Assembly: GCA_002296965.1 (NCBI GenBank) | Contig: DBIW01000018.1 | Span: forward strand, 1-33,602 | Reading direction: 5' to 3' | Origin: Treponema sp. UBA792 | Lineage (GTDB): Bacteria > Spirochaetota > Spirochaetia > Treponematales > Treponemataceae | DNA: 33,602 bases | Notes under the pieces: generated by a model | Databases searched by the model: none | What the model saw: the letters and a program-made list of their open reading frames with translations, nothing else | What the model was told of the DNA's origin: nothing | In this document: in pieces, positions 23,699-31,210 of the stretch | Layout: the number at the start of each line of letters is the position of its first letter | Position numbering within the stretch: the stretch's first letter is position 1 | Translations under genes and position numbers: made by a program

Positions 23699-23786
23699 TA
23701 TAGGGTGGTGGAAACCCGTGAGATGATTCACGGTAAGGTAAAATGCCGCCGCTGTGAATTATCGTTATAAACCAAAGGAGTTTTGT
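23699..23786 (+). promoter_or_regulatory. Structured flaB mRNA leader with tiny ORF
   Basis: The leader can fold into an outer stem (23704-23711 with 23746-23753, eight pairs including three G-U) enclosing a hairpin CCGTGA-GATGAT-TCACGG (23716-23733). Inside it an AAGG at 23735-23738 precedes ATG CCG CCG CTG TGA (23743-23757), a possible four-codon peptide MPPL. The flaB ribosome site AAAGGAG at 23774-23780 follows, unpaired in this fold. Folding was done by eye. Confidence 0.45.
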
Positions 23787-24647
23787 ATGGTTATTAATCA
23801 CAATATGAGCGCTATGTTCGCTCAGCGTTCCCAGGGAATCCAGGATCTTAATGCCCAGAAGAGTATGGAGAAACTTTCTTCAGGCCTTAAAATCAACCGT
23901 GCCGGCGACGATGCTTCAGGCCTCGCTGTTTCTGAGAAAATGCGTGCTCAGATCCGTGGTCTGAATCAGGCTTCAGAAAACGCACAGAACGGTATTTCCT
24001 TTATCCAGACAACGGAAGGTTATCTCCAGGAGACAACTGACATCATCCAGAGAATACGTGAGCTTGCGGTTCAGTCTTCAAACGGAATCTACAGCGCCGA
24101 GGACCGTATGCAGATTCAGGTCGAGGTTTCATCGCTTATCGCTGAAGTTGACCGCATCGCTTCTACAGCCCAGTTCAACGGTATGAATATGCTTACAGGC
24201 CGCTTCGCACGTCCTACAGGTGAGAACACTGTCACAGGTTCAATGTGGTTCCATATCGGCGCCAACATGGACCAGAGGACTCAGGTTTACATCGGAACAA
24301 TGTCAGCCTCAGCTCTCGGACTCCGCAATGTCGGTGACGAGTCAATCATGACTCTTGAGACTCCGGATGATGCCAACCGCGCCATCGGAACTCTTGACGA
24401 GGCTCTCAAGAAAATCAACAAGCAGCGCGCTGATCTCGGTGCGTACCAGAACCGCCTTGAGAAGACAGTCACCGGTCTTGACATCGGCGCCGAGAATCTT
24501 CAGGCTTCAGAGTCACGCATCCGCGATACAGATATGGCCGCCGAGATGGTCGAATTCACGAAGGATCAGGTTCTTTCTCAGGCCGGTACAGCTATGCTGG
24601 CTCAGGCGAACCAGTCAAGCCAGAATGTTCTTTCTCTTCTCCGCTAG
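23787..24647 (+). CDS. flaB: Periplasmic flagellar filament core protein FlaB
   Basis: The 286-residue flagellin has the spirochaete core length. It contains the conserved N-terminal D0/D1 ([37 protein letters not shown]) and C-terminal D1/D0 domains ([24 protein letters not shown] block, ending [11 protein letters not shown]), with almost no variable middle domain. It polymerises into the periplasmic flagellum. I start at ATG 23787, six bases after AAAGGAG. Codon use differs from the neighbours (more CGT/CTC/ACA), as expected of a very highly expressed gene. It is monocistronic: a sigma-28 promoter lies upstream and a 12-bp-stem terminator downstream. Treponemes usually carry several flaB paralogues, and which one this is cannot be told. 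Confidence 0.96.
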   Translation: MVINHNMSAMFAQRSQGIQDLNAQKSMEKLSSGLKINRAGDDASGLAVSEKMRAQIRGLNQASENAQNGISFIQTTEGYLQETTDIIQRIRELAVQSSNGIYSAEDRMQIQVEVSSLIAEVDRIASTAQFNGMNMLTGRFARPTGENTVTGSMWFHIGANMDQRTQVYIGTMSASALGLRNVGDESIMTLETPDDANRAIGTLDEALKKINKQRADLGAYQNRLEKTVTGLDIGAENLQASESRIRDTDMAAEMVEFTKDQVLSQAGTAMLAQANQSSQNVLSLLR

Positions 24648-24672
24648 TCGGAAATCAGCATAGAACTTACGG

Positions 24673-24711
24673 ACACCCCGGAAAACCGCGTGCTTTCCGG
24701 GGTGTTTTTTT
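24673..24711 (+). terminator. Strong intrinsic terminator of flaB
   Basis: A perfect 12-base-pair stem ACACCCCGGAAA / TTTCCGGGGTGT with a nine-base loop is followed by a seven-T run. Confidence 0.93.
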
Positions 24712-24713
24712 GT

Positions 24714-24742
24714 TTGTATATTATTTGTCTTCGTGATATTAT
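24714..24742 (+). promoter_or_regulatory. Candidate promoter of the chemoreceptor gene (near-leaderless)
   Basis: TTGTAT (24714-24719), a 17-base spacer and TATTAT (24737-24742) lie six bases before the ATG at 24749. No ribosome binding site is visible. Confidence 0.45.
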
Positions 24743-24748
24743 GCGCGC

Positions 24749-26650
24749 ATGTCATTATTTGCAGGTTTTATTTCAGTATTTGTTTCGTCAACCTATCTTG
24801 GAGTTCTTTTTCTCAGATGGTTCGCCCTGGAATTTATCTACAATGATCCGGGGGTGATGTGGAGCGGCTCGTTCGTCACAATCGCGGTGACTACGGTGCT
24901 TCTGCTCGTCGTGTCGGTCGCGATTTACTTCGTAAGCAGGCCGTTCGAGCGGATTCTTCATCTTATCCGCGCTGAATCATATATTCCCACCAACGAGGAG
25001 AAAAAACTCTGCCTCGGGTGCTACAACAAGATTATAGCGCTTACGATAGTCGCCAATCTGATAGGTTTTTTTATAGGACAGATTGTGATTGTGGTGCTCG
25101 GTTTCGTCATGGACAAGACGGAATTCATAGCGTCGCGCGTGTTCATGATAGTCGCCCAGTCGGTAGGATTCGGCATGATAACCGCCGCCTGTACGATTCT
25201 CGGAATAAACAATCATCTTGTGGGAATGAGACGCTATCTGAACATCCATTATCTTGACAATATGGACGGTGTCCGCACGATAAAAATCTCCACGCAGATT
25301 GCGATTGTCACGTTCGCTGTGATTTATTTTACCGGAATAAACATGCTTTCCGTCTGTTACGGATATTTTCTCAAGGTGGAGAGCGGAACGGTTCCGTCTG
25401 ACTGCATAAAATTCCTCATGACAAAAGGAATGCTCGGACTTTTCTGGAATTTTGTCCTGTGTTTCTATCCTGTTTTTCTTCTTATAAAGAGCATTTCGGA
25501 GCGTGTCAGAAAAACCTCCAAACTGATTTCGGATATTGCGGAAAAGGGCGATCTCCGTTCCAGGCTTAACATAACGATGCTTGACGATTTCGGCGAGCTG
25601 GTCGCCGCGTCAAACAGGCTTATGGACAAGCTTTCCGGCATGATTTCAAAAATTCAGGACGGAACAAAAACAGTCGCCGTATCCGCCCATACGATTTCTG
25701 GTTCGGCGGACGAGGCTTCTTCTGTGCTTTCCGCGATGCATGGGTGTTTTGACAGGATCCGGGAGAATTCGCGGCAGCAGACGGAGCTGATAAATCAGGC
25801 GGATGAGAGCATCAGAAAACTTTCCGCCAGTTCCGATGACGTTAAGGGCCATGTCCGCGATCAGACTGATTCCGTCGAGCAGGTTTCCGCCGCGATTGTC
25901 ACGATGACAGGAGGAATCGCTTCTGTGGCCGAGACCGCAAAGAGCGCGGCCGAGCTTTCGGAGAAACTTTCCGCCGCAAGCGAGGAGGGAAATGCTTCTG
26001 TCGCCAATCTGATAAAGTGCATGAATGACATACAGACTTCTTCGCAGCAGGTTCAGGATATGGTCAAGGTGATTCAGCAGATTGCCTCACAGACGAATCT
26101 TCTTTCGATGAACGCCGCGATTGAGGCCGCCCATGCCGGTGAATTCGGCGCGGGTTTTGCGGTTGTCGCCGGAGAGGTCCGGGAGCTTGCCGCGTCATCA
26201 TCCGAGAGCGCGAAAAAAATCCAGCTTTGCATAAAGGAGATGGTCTCAAAGATAGAGGCTGGAGTCAAGGCCATCGGCAGCGCGGGAAACTCATTCAGGG
26301 CGATAGATTCCCATGTCGCGGAGAACCGGCGGCTTGCAGACACAATATCAGCCACGATGGAAGGCCAGCGCGATGGTGCCGAGAAGACAAGAAAATCCAC
26401 GGAGGAGATGGTCAGCGCGATTCAGGCGGTTCAGGCTCTCTCGGAGCAGGAGTCAAGGAATGCAGGACAGCTTCTTGAATTCATGGCGAGCGTCGTTTCC
26501 GCCGTCAGGACGACGGACGATGCTGTTTCCGAAAGCATTTCCGCCGCCGAGGATATGCGCAGTTCAATGGAGAAGGTGTCTTCCGCCGTCAGCCAGAACA
26601 GGATTGCAGTGGAGCGCATGGAGAAGGAAGTCAGCGATTTCCTTGTCTAG
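24749..26650 (+). CDS. Methyl-accepting chemotaxis protein with multi-TM N-terminus
   Basis: The 633-residue protein has about six membrane helices in its first 245 residues (near 5-27, 38-62, 90-113, 125-147, 174-197 and 220-245), with only short loops. It therefore lacks the usual large periplasmic ligand domain. A HAMP-like segment follows around 250-305, then a long helical signalling domain. The conserved tip is [20 protein letters not shown] (about 442-461) and continues [13 protein letters not shown]. It should relay a signal to CheA/CheW. The polytopic input resembles membrane-embedded sensor domains, so the ligand may be lipid, ion gradient or energy state (inference). It starts directly behind the flaB terminator from its own promoter. 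Confidence 0.93.
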   Translation: MSLFAGFISVFVSSTYLGVLFLRWFALEFIYNDPGVMWSGSFVTIAVTTVLLLVVSVAIYFVSRPFERILHLIRAESYIPTNEEKKLCLGCYNKIIALTIVANLIGFFIGQIVIVVLGFVMDKTEFIASRVFMIVAQSVGFGMITAACTILGINNHLVGMRRYLNIHYLDNMDGVRTIKISTQIAIVTFAVIYFTGINMLSVCYGYFLKVESGTVPSDCIKFLMTKGMLGLFWNFVLCFYPVFLLIKSISERVRKTSKLISDIAEKGDLRSRLNITMLDDFGELVAASNRLMDKLSGMISKIQDGTKTVAVSAHTISGSADEASSVLSAMHGCFDRIRENSRQQTELINQADESIRKLSASSDDVKGHVRDQTDSVEQVSAAIVTMTGGIASVAETAKSAAELSEKLSAASEEGNASVANLIKCMNDIQTSSQQVQDMVKVIQQIASQTNLLSMNAAIEAAHAGEFGAGFAVVAGEVRELAASSSESAKKIQLCIKEMVSKIEAGVKAIGSAGNSFRAIDSHVAENRRLADTISATMEGQRDGAEKTRKSTEEMVSAIQAVQALSEQESRNAGQLLEFMASVVSAVRTTDDAVSESISAAEDMRSSMEKVSSAVSQNRIAVERMEKEVSDFLV

Positions 26651-26667
26651 CTAACGCCGTATGTGTT

Positions 26668-26703
26668 TTCCGGGGAAAATCAGAATGTGCTTCTTCCCCG
26701 GAA
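26668..26703. terminator. Hairpin between convergent mcp and recR
   Basis: A perfect ten-base inverted repeat, TTCCGGGGAA (26668-26677) and TTCCCCGGAA (26694-26703), spans the end of recR on the minus strand. Neither side has a long T-run, so it may be a weak bidirectional terminator or a 3'-end protecting hairpin. Confidence 0.45.
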
Positions 26704-27270
26704 GCTGAGGGAGAGGGTCCGTCTGTCAATGTATTCCAGGTCTCCGCCGACAGGAATGCCCGTCGCCAGTCTGGTCACTTTTACGTCGGACTGCTCCGAG
26801 ATTATTTTGTTCAGATAAAGGGCCGTCGTGTCGCCTTCTACCGTCGGATTGGTCGCGATTATTATTTCGGTTATGTTTCCGTTCTTTATGCGGTTTATGA
26901 GCGGATGTATTGACAGCTGTGCCGGTCCGATTCCCTCAAGCGGTTTTATCACGCCTCCGAGCACATGATACAATCCTTTGTATTCGCCGTATGCCTCTAT
27001 TGTTGACACGTCCTGAGGCTGTTCCACGACGCAGATTGTTCCCGTGTCGCGCATCGGGTTTGAGCATATCGGACACGGATCTGTTTCTGTCCAGGTTCCG
27101 CATACCGAGCATGGTTTTATTTTGTCGGGAAGAGCCGAAAGCGTGCGCGCGAAATTCTTTATGAACAGGCTGTCCTGCCGCAGCAGCCAGTTGACGATTC
27201 TGACCGCGCTTTTTTTTCCTATGCCCGGAAGCCTGGAGAACGAGCCTGTCAGCTCATCAAAAGTGTTCAT
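26680..27270 (-). CDS. recR: Recombination mediator protein RecR
   Basis: The 196-residue protein has the helix-hairpin-helix LPGIGKKSAVRI (residues 14-25), a zinc finger CSVC-x8-CPIC (Cys54, 57, 66, 69) and a Toprim domain beginning TICVVEQPQDV, with GVIKPLEGIGP. The Walker-like TNPTVEGDTTALYL block follows. With RecF/RecO it loads RecA onto SSB-coated single-stranded DNA. It starts two bases after the ybaB stop, so the two genes are cotranscribed. Length and motifs are standard. Confidence 0.97.
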   Translation of the reverse strand: MNTFDELTGSFSRLPGIGKKSAVRIVNWLLRQDSLFIKNFARTLSALPDKIKPCSVCGTWTETDPCPICSNPMRDTGTICVVEQPQDVSTIEAYGEYKGLYHVLGGVIKPLEGIGPAQLSIHPLINRIKNGNITEIIIATNPTVEGDTTALYLNKIISEQSDVKVTRLATGIPVGGDLEYIDRRTLSLSFRGRSTF

Positions 27271-27272
27271 TT

Positions 27273-27584
27273 CTACAGTCCGAGTCCCGGAATGTTCAGG
27301 CTGGACAGAAGAGATGAGCTTTCTTCCTTTATTTTTTCCCGGATGTTTTCCATGGCATTTTTATGGGCGGCCACGATAAGATCCTCAAGCATCTTGACGT
27401 CCCTGTTGTCAACGCAGATTGGATCCAGCTTTATCTCCTGCATCTCGAATCTTCCGTTGACCGTAACTGTGACCATCTTTCCGCCGGATGAGCCTTCGGC
27501 GCGGAGTTCCGCCAGCTCGCCCTGAATTTTCTCGGACTGTTCCTTGAGCTGCTGCGTGTTCTTGAATAATTCAAATGGATTCAT
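27273..27584 (-). CDS. ybaB: YbaB/EbfC nucleoid-associated protein
   Basis: The 103-residue protein has the YbaB pattern: an N-terminal helix NPFELFKNTQQLKEQSEKIQ, a central beta sheet with KMVTVTVNGRFEMQEIKLDP and a C-terminal helix with LEDLIVAAHKNAMENIREK. The protein dimerises and binds DNA; in Borrelia the homologue EbfC binds specific sites. ybaB-recR is often preceded by dnaX, but here the upstream neighbour is a divergent membrane-protein gene. On the minus strand TATAGT (27597-27592) lies seven bases before the ATG, and a GGAGG sits only one base from it, too close for normal use. Confidence 0.94.
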   Translation of the reverse strand: MNPFELFKNTQQLKEQSEKIQGELAELRAEGSSGGKMVTVTVNGRFEMQEIKLDPICVDNRDVKMLEDLIVAAHKNAMENIREKIKEESSSLLSSLNIPGLGL

Positions 27585-27707
27585 GCCTCCGACTATACAT
27601 GATTTGGCACAAAAATGGAAGAAGAGGAATTCCGGGGCGGACGATTATGAATCCTTCTCCGGGCCGATGCCTTGTCCGCCTCCGGAAATGAGTTTTTCCG
27701 TATGTTC

Positions 27708-27736
27708 TTAACATAATCCGATTTTTATACGATAAT
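27708..27736 (+). promoter_or_regulatory. Promoter of the 3+3 TM membrane-protein pair
   Basis: TTAACA (27708-27713), a 17-base spacer and GATAAT (27731-27736) match consensus at five of six each. Apart from this and the ybaB -10 box, the intergenic stretch 27585-27800 shows no gene. Confidence 0.6.
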
Positions 27737-27800
27737 CAGTTATGCGGAGTTGTGGCCTGCTGCTGAAAATTTCCGTGCTTGCTAACCGTAAGGATTTCTG

Positions 27801-28766
27801 ATGAAAAAAGCGCTCAGACTTGTTTTTGTTTATTTTGCCTTTCTTGTTGCTGGAATTGTTCTGTGGACGTTCCTTCATTCCCTGTTCATGGGAATTCTTG
27901 CCATGACTGCCGGAGAACGGGTTCCTGTTCTCAGCATCAGACGGATTCCGGACTCGTTCATGTTCTGTGCCCCGTCGGTCATATTCCTGTCGGGGACATT
28001 CATGTCCTATTACAAGATACGCCGTCCCGGTGGAATTCCTCAGTTTCTGGTTTTTGCCGTGCTGTCGCTTGTGTCCTGGTGTTTTATCCTGCCTTCATTT
28101 GTTCTGCTCGGAAAATCCTGGTATGCGACGCATGAGATTTACGGGAATTCCGCGTCTGAGCTGAGCGCCGGATATTTCAGGCGCTACGGTGATGATGTGT
28201 ATTTTTTCACAAGAGAAGTTGAGGCGGCAGGTGAGGACGGAATTCCTTCTGTCGTGATAGACACGTCATCGGAGGGCGGGGCGGTTTTCCGCAATGTTCG
28301 CGCGGGTGAGAAGGCATTCATATATAATTCCGCGCGTCCTTACAGCGATGTCCTTGTAAAACAGGCTTTCAGCAGCGGCGTCACGTTCAGAAATATGCTG
28401 GATTTCAGGGCACTGATACGGCGGACACAGCGGGCTATGAATGCCGGATTTTCGTTCTGGCTTGGATTTCTCTCCCTGGGATTTGTCCTGAGCTCGGTGT
28501 ATGGAATCGCGGGCGTATTCAGGTGGCGCATAATGAATGTTACCGCTGTTCTTTTCGCCACGGCCGCAATCCTTGTTGTGAATTCAGCGTATTTTCTTCC
28601 GTCGTCTGTTCCTGTTTGGCGGAATTCAATTGCGACCGGCAGGCTTTTTGTGTTCCTGTCCGGATTTGTCGAAGCTCCGTTTCTGACCGTTGTCAATGTC
28701 GTTTTCGGAATTCTGTTCTCCGTTATTGGAGCCGCGGTGTTTTTCACCAGAAAAAATGAGTTTTAG
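27801..28766 (+). CDS. Six-TM membrane protein with central loop domain, LptF/LptG-like topology
   Basis: I do not recognise this 321-residue protein by sequence. Three membrane helices (about 7-34, 52-70, 80-104) are followed by a beta-rich hydrophilic domain (about 105-212, with DDVYFFTREVEAA and IPSVVIDTSSEGGAVF). Three more helices follow (about 215-240, 245-266, 281-315). A 3+3 arrangement around a central periplasmic beta domain, followed by RALIRRTQRAMNAG before TM4, resembles LptF/LptG permeases. AAGGA at 27790-27794 precedes the ATG by six bases. It is followed eight bases later by a second 3+3 protein, as expected of a heterodimer. Similarity to Lpt permeases is inferred from topology. 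Confidence 0.7.
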   Translation: MKKALRLVFVYFAFLVAGIVLWTFLHSLFMGILAMTAGERVPVLSIRRIPDSFMFCAPSVIFLSGTFMSYYKIRRPGGIPQFLVFAVLSLVSWCFILPSFVLLGKSWYATHEIYGNSASELSAGYFRRYGDDVYFFTREVEAAGEDGIPSVVIDTSSEGGAVFRNVRAGEKAFIYNSARPYSDVLVKQAFSSGVTFRNMLDFRALIRRTQRAMNAGFSFWLGFLSLGFVLSSVYGIAGVFRWRIMNVTAVLFATAAILVVNSAYFLPSSVPVWRNSIATGRLFVFLSGFVEAPFLTVVNVVFGILFSVIGAAVFFTRKNEF

Positions 28767-28774
28767 GTGATGTG

Positions 28775-30607
28775 ATGAAAAAGATTCTTGTGGTGCTTGC
28801 GTCTCTGCTTGTGGCCGGATTTGTCCTGTGTTCCGGAATCGCTTTTTTCAGGGCGGTTCCGGCGGAAATTCCGCAGTCCATGGTATTCCAGTACAAAATT
28901 CTTTCGGGGCTGTCGGTATTTTTGGATATTCTTCCTGTTCTTGTCCTTTCCGGATTTGCCGCCGGATGCTCCGTGTTTTTCGGACGGAATTCAGAGGGAA
29001 GCCTGAGCCGTTTTTCCGCCGCGATGTTCCGCAGATACAAAACCGTGATGATTCTTTCAATAATATGCGTTTTTCTGCTGACCGTCGTCGCGGAGATTGC
29101 CTCTCCTGCCGTAAACGGAAAGCGCGGCTCAATCAGGAACAGGCGCGGGCTTATAGATGAATATCTGCGCGTCGGAAACAGCCTTTACGAAAACGGATTC
29201 TATGCGCGCGCCGGAAACTATGCCAGAGCCGTGCTTGCTCTTGATCCTGATTCCTCCGAGGCCGAGAATCTGGAATTTCTTGCGGAGGAAAAACAGAATT
29301 CCTCCGTTTCTTCAGGAGGCGCCGCGTCCGTAATCGAAAAAAAATCCGCCGGCCATGACACGTCCGTGGACAGGGCTGATGTTGACGGCGGAAGAATTCT
29401 TGAGGCTTACGGATGCTTTGTAAAGGCTCAGGAGGCTTTTGACAGGGGCAGCTGGTTCAACGCGCATTATTTTGCCGAGAACGGAATCATGCTGTCATCT
29501 TCCAAAGATCCCAATCTCGGACGGCTCAAGGAAATTTCGGCGGAGGCCTGGAACAACCTTACGGAAAGGCAGAATACGGAAAAATCTGACAGCCAGAAAA
29601 TCTTCGCGCGGAAATATGAGGGGTATAAGGCGCTTATCGGTCATGATGATTTGAAGGCATATTATATCTTCAAGGAATTGTCCCGGATTTCGGATGAGAT
29701 GAGCCGGGATCCTGATGTGGTTTTCTATCTGGATATAGCTTCCGCCAGGATAAATGACAGGTATTTTTTTACGGATGAGACTCTGGGGCTTGACAGTCTT
29801 GAATCAGCATCGGACGTTTATTTTGCCTGCACCTACCCGGACGGCTCCAGGGATATTTTCTATATAAAAGGCGTTACATCCGTAGCCGCTACAGGAAATT
29901 CCATACAGTATCTCCGGGGGCTTGCGGTGGAATCGGTCGACTCGAATGGAAATTTCGTCAGGGAGATGAAAGTGCCTTACGCGAAAGTGCTGCCGGTCTC
30001 CGTTGACTATATTGATGCCGGAACAAGAAAATCCTACGGAATAGAAGACGGAACGGACGAGGTTCCTTTTGTCATGCTCAAGTCAATCGGCAGGGACAGC
30101 GATACCGGTCATCTGCCTGAATATAAGTATGCGGACGGTTCCGTCGGAGGCGGAGATGAATATATGCTTCTTCCGCTTCCGTTTGAGGATCTTGTCATGA
30201 TAGAAAAATCATCCGTGAATTTTGGAGAGATGCCGTTGCCGTCACTGTTCGGTTTTATCCGTTCGGCTGAAAAATATGGCTATCAACAGCAGCTCTGTGT
30301 CCAGATATTCATGAACAGGATTTTGTATCCGCTTTTCATGCTCTGGATTCTGGTTTTTGCCGCGGCATTCGCCTGGAACAGCAGAATCGGTCTGGAGCAG
30401 GTGTTCCGTTTCTCCTGGATATTCCTTTTTCCGTTCTTTTTCGGACTTGTGTTCGTGTTCTTTTCCGCAATGCAGTTCGTGTTCAGAATGATGAATTATA
30501 TAATCTCATGCGATGTGGTCTATCCGTTTTCGCTTGCCGCCGGACTCGCCGTGAATGTCGCGCTTTTTGCCGTCAGTTCCGTTATGTTCCTGTCAAGAAA
30601 AGTGTAG
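28775..30607 (+). CDS. Large 3+3 TM protein with TPR-like insertion, LptG-like
   Basis: This protein has 610 residues from the ATG at 28775; a GTG at 28772 is the alternative, and AGGTGA at 28765-28770 supports either. Three N-terminal helices (about 4-28, 42-70, 86-112) include FLDILPVLVLSGF and FGRNSEGSLSRFSAAMFRRY. These recall the LP and coupling-helix region of LptF/LptG. A 400-residue hydrophilic middle follows. Its first part has TPR-like repeats (YENGFYARAGNYARAVLALD about 142-161, AQEAFDRGSWFNAHYFAENG about 217-236). Its second part is beta-rich. It ends with LPSLFGFIRSAEKYGYQQQL just before TM4 (about 513-533), TM5 and TM6. That last block closely echoes the segment preceding TM4 in LptF/LptG. 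The likely role is one half of a two-subunit envelope permease (inference). Confidence 0.68.
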   Translation: MKKILVVLASLLVAGFVLCSGIAFFRAVPAEIPQSMVFQYKILSGLSVFLDILPVLVLSGFAAGCSVFFGRNSEGSLSRFSAAMFRRYKTVMILSIICVFLLTVVAEIASPAVNGKRGSIRNRRGLIDEYLRVGNSLYENGFYARAGNYARAVLALDPDSSEAENLEFLAEEKQNSSVSSGGAASVIEKKSAGHDTSVDRADVDGGRILEAYGCFVKAQEAFDRGSWFNAHYFAENGIMLSSSKDPNLGRLKEISAEAWNNLTERQNTEKSDSQKIFARKYEGYKALIGHDDLKAYYIFKELSRISDEMSRDPDVVFYLDIASARINDRYFFTDETLGLDSLESASDVYFACTYPDGSRDIFYIKGVTSVAATGNSIQYLRGLAVESVDSNGNFVREMKVPYAKVLPVSVDYIDAGTRKSYGIEDGTDEVPFVMLKSIGRDSDTGHLPEYKYADGSVGGGDEYMLLPLPFEDLVMIEKSSVNFGEMPLPSLFGFIRSAEKYGYQQQLCVQIFMNRILYPLFMLWILVFAAAFAWNSRIGLEQVFRFSWIFLFPFFFGLVFVFFSAMQFVFRMMNYIISCDVVYPFSLAAGLAVNVALFAVSSVMFLSRKV

Positions 30608-30665
30608 AGCCATCCGCTGTTCTGTCCGGATAATCCTCTTGCCCTAACTGGAAAGGAGTATTAAA

Positions 30666-30689
30666 ATGGAGCATTATGATGAATCTTGA
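30666..30689 (+). other. Leader ORF (MEHYDES) overlapping the apt start
   Basis: The best ribosome binding site here, AAAGGAG at 30652-30658, is spaced seven bases from the ATG at 30666, not from apt. That ATG opens seven codons, MEHYDES, closing with TGA at 30687-30689 inside apt in another frame. It may couple or restrain apt translation, or it may reflect a start region that has shifted. Confidence 0.45.
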
Positions 30690-31209
30690 CTTATTGGATA
30701 AGGCGGTGCGCCGAGTTCCTGATTTTCCCAAGCCGGGAATTCTTTTCTATGACATCACCGGTGTGCTTGTGGATACCGAGGCGTTCAGATTCTGCATAGA
30801 CAGAATGCATGAGCTTTACAGGAATTCCGGAATAGATGCCGTGGCCGGTGTTGAGTCCCGCGGATTCCTTTTTGCGGCTCCGTTGGCGGAGAGACTCGGA
30901 CTTCCGCTTGTTCTTATCAGAAAAAAAGGAAAACTTCCCGGAGATACATACAGATGCAGCTATTCGCTTGAATACGGAACTGCCGAGATAGAGGTTCATA
31001 AGTCGGATGTGAGGAAAGGCCAGAAATTTCTTGTCATTGACGACCTTATCGCCACCGGGGGAACTCTTTCCGCGGCGAGGAATCTGATAAACCAGGGCGG
31101 AGCTGAGGTCTCTGAATTTTTCGGTGTGATCGGTCTTCCGGATTTGAACTACGAGAAGGCGCTGGCTCCTGTAAAAGTGACGACACTGATAAATTACCAC
31201 GGAGAATAA
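30679..31209 (+). CDS. apt: Adenine phosphoribosyltransferase
   Basis: The protein has 176 residues from the ATG at 30679; an adjacent ATG at 30676 is equally in frame. It shows the APRT blocks FPKPGILFYDIT, AGVESRGFLFAAPLAERLGL, RKKGKLPGDTYRCSY and the PRPP-binding loop FLVIDDLIATGGTL. It converts adenine and PRPP to AMP and pyrophosphate. GGAG at 30668-30671 is seven bases from the 30679 ATG. A stronger ribosome site upstream serves a short out-of-frame leader ORF. Its stop is one base before the asnA ATG, so the two genes form an operon. The call is firm. Confidence 0.95.
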   Translation: MNLDLLDKAVRRVPDFPKPGILFYDITGVLVDTEAFRFCIDRMHELYRNSGIDAVAGVESRGFLFAAPLAERLGLPLVLIRKKGKLPGDTYRCSYSLEYGTAEIEVHKSDVRKGQKFLVIDDLIATGGTLSAARNLINQGGAEVSEFFGVIGLPDLNYEKALAPVKVTTLINYHGE

Positions 31210-31210
31210 T

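Noticed and set aside
23700..23760. Possible cobalamin-type riboswitch before flaB, because of GGTGG and GCCGCC elements
   Set aside because: The conserved B12-box and core helices are absent, and the leader is too short. A simple stem with a hairpin explains it better.
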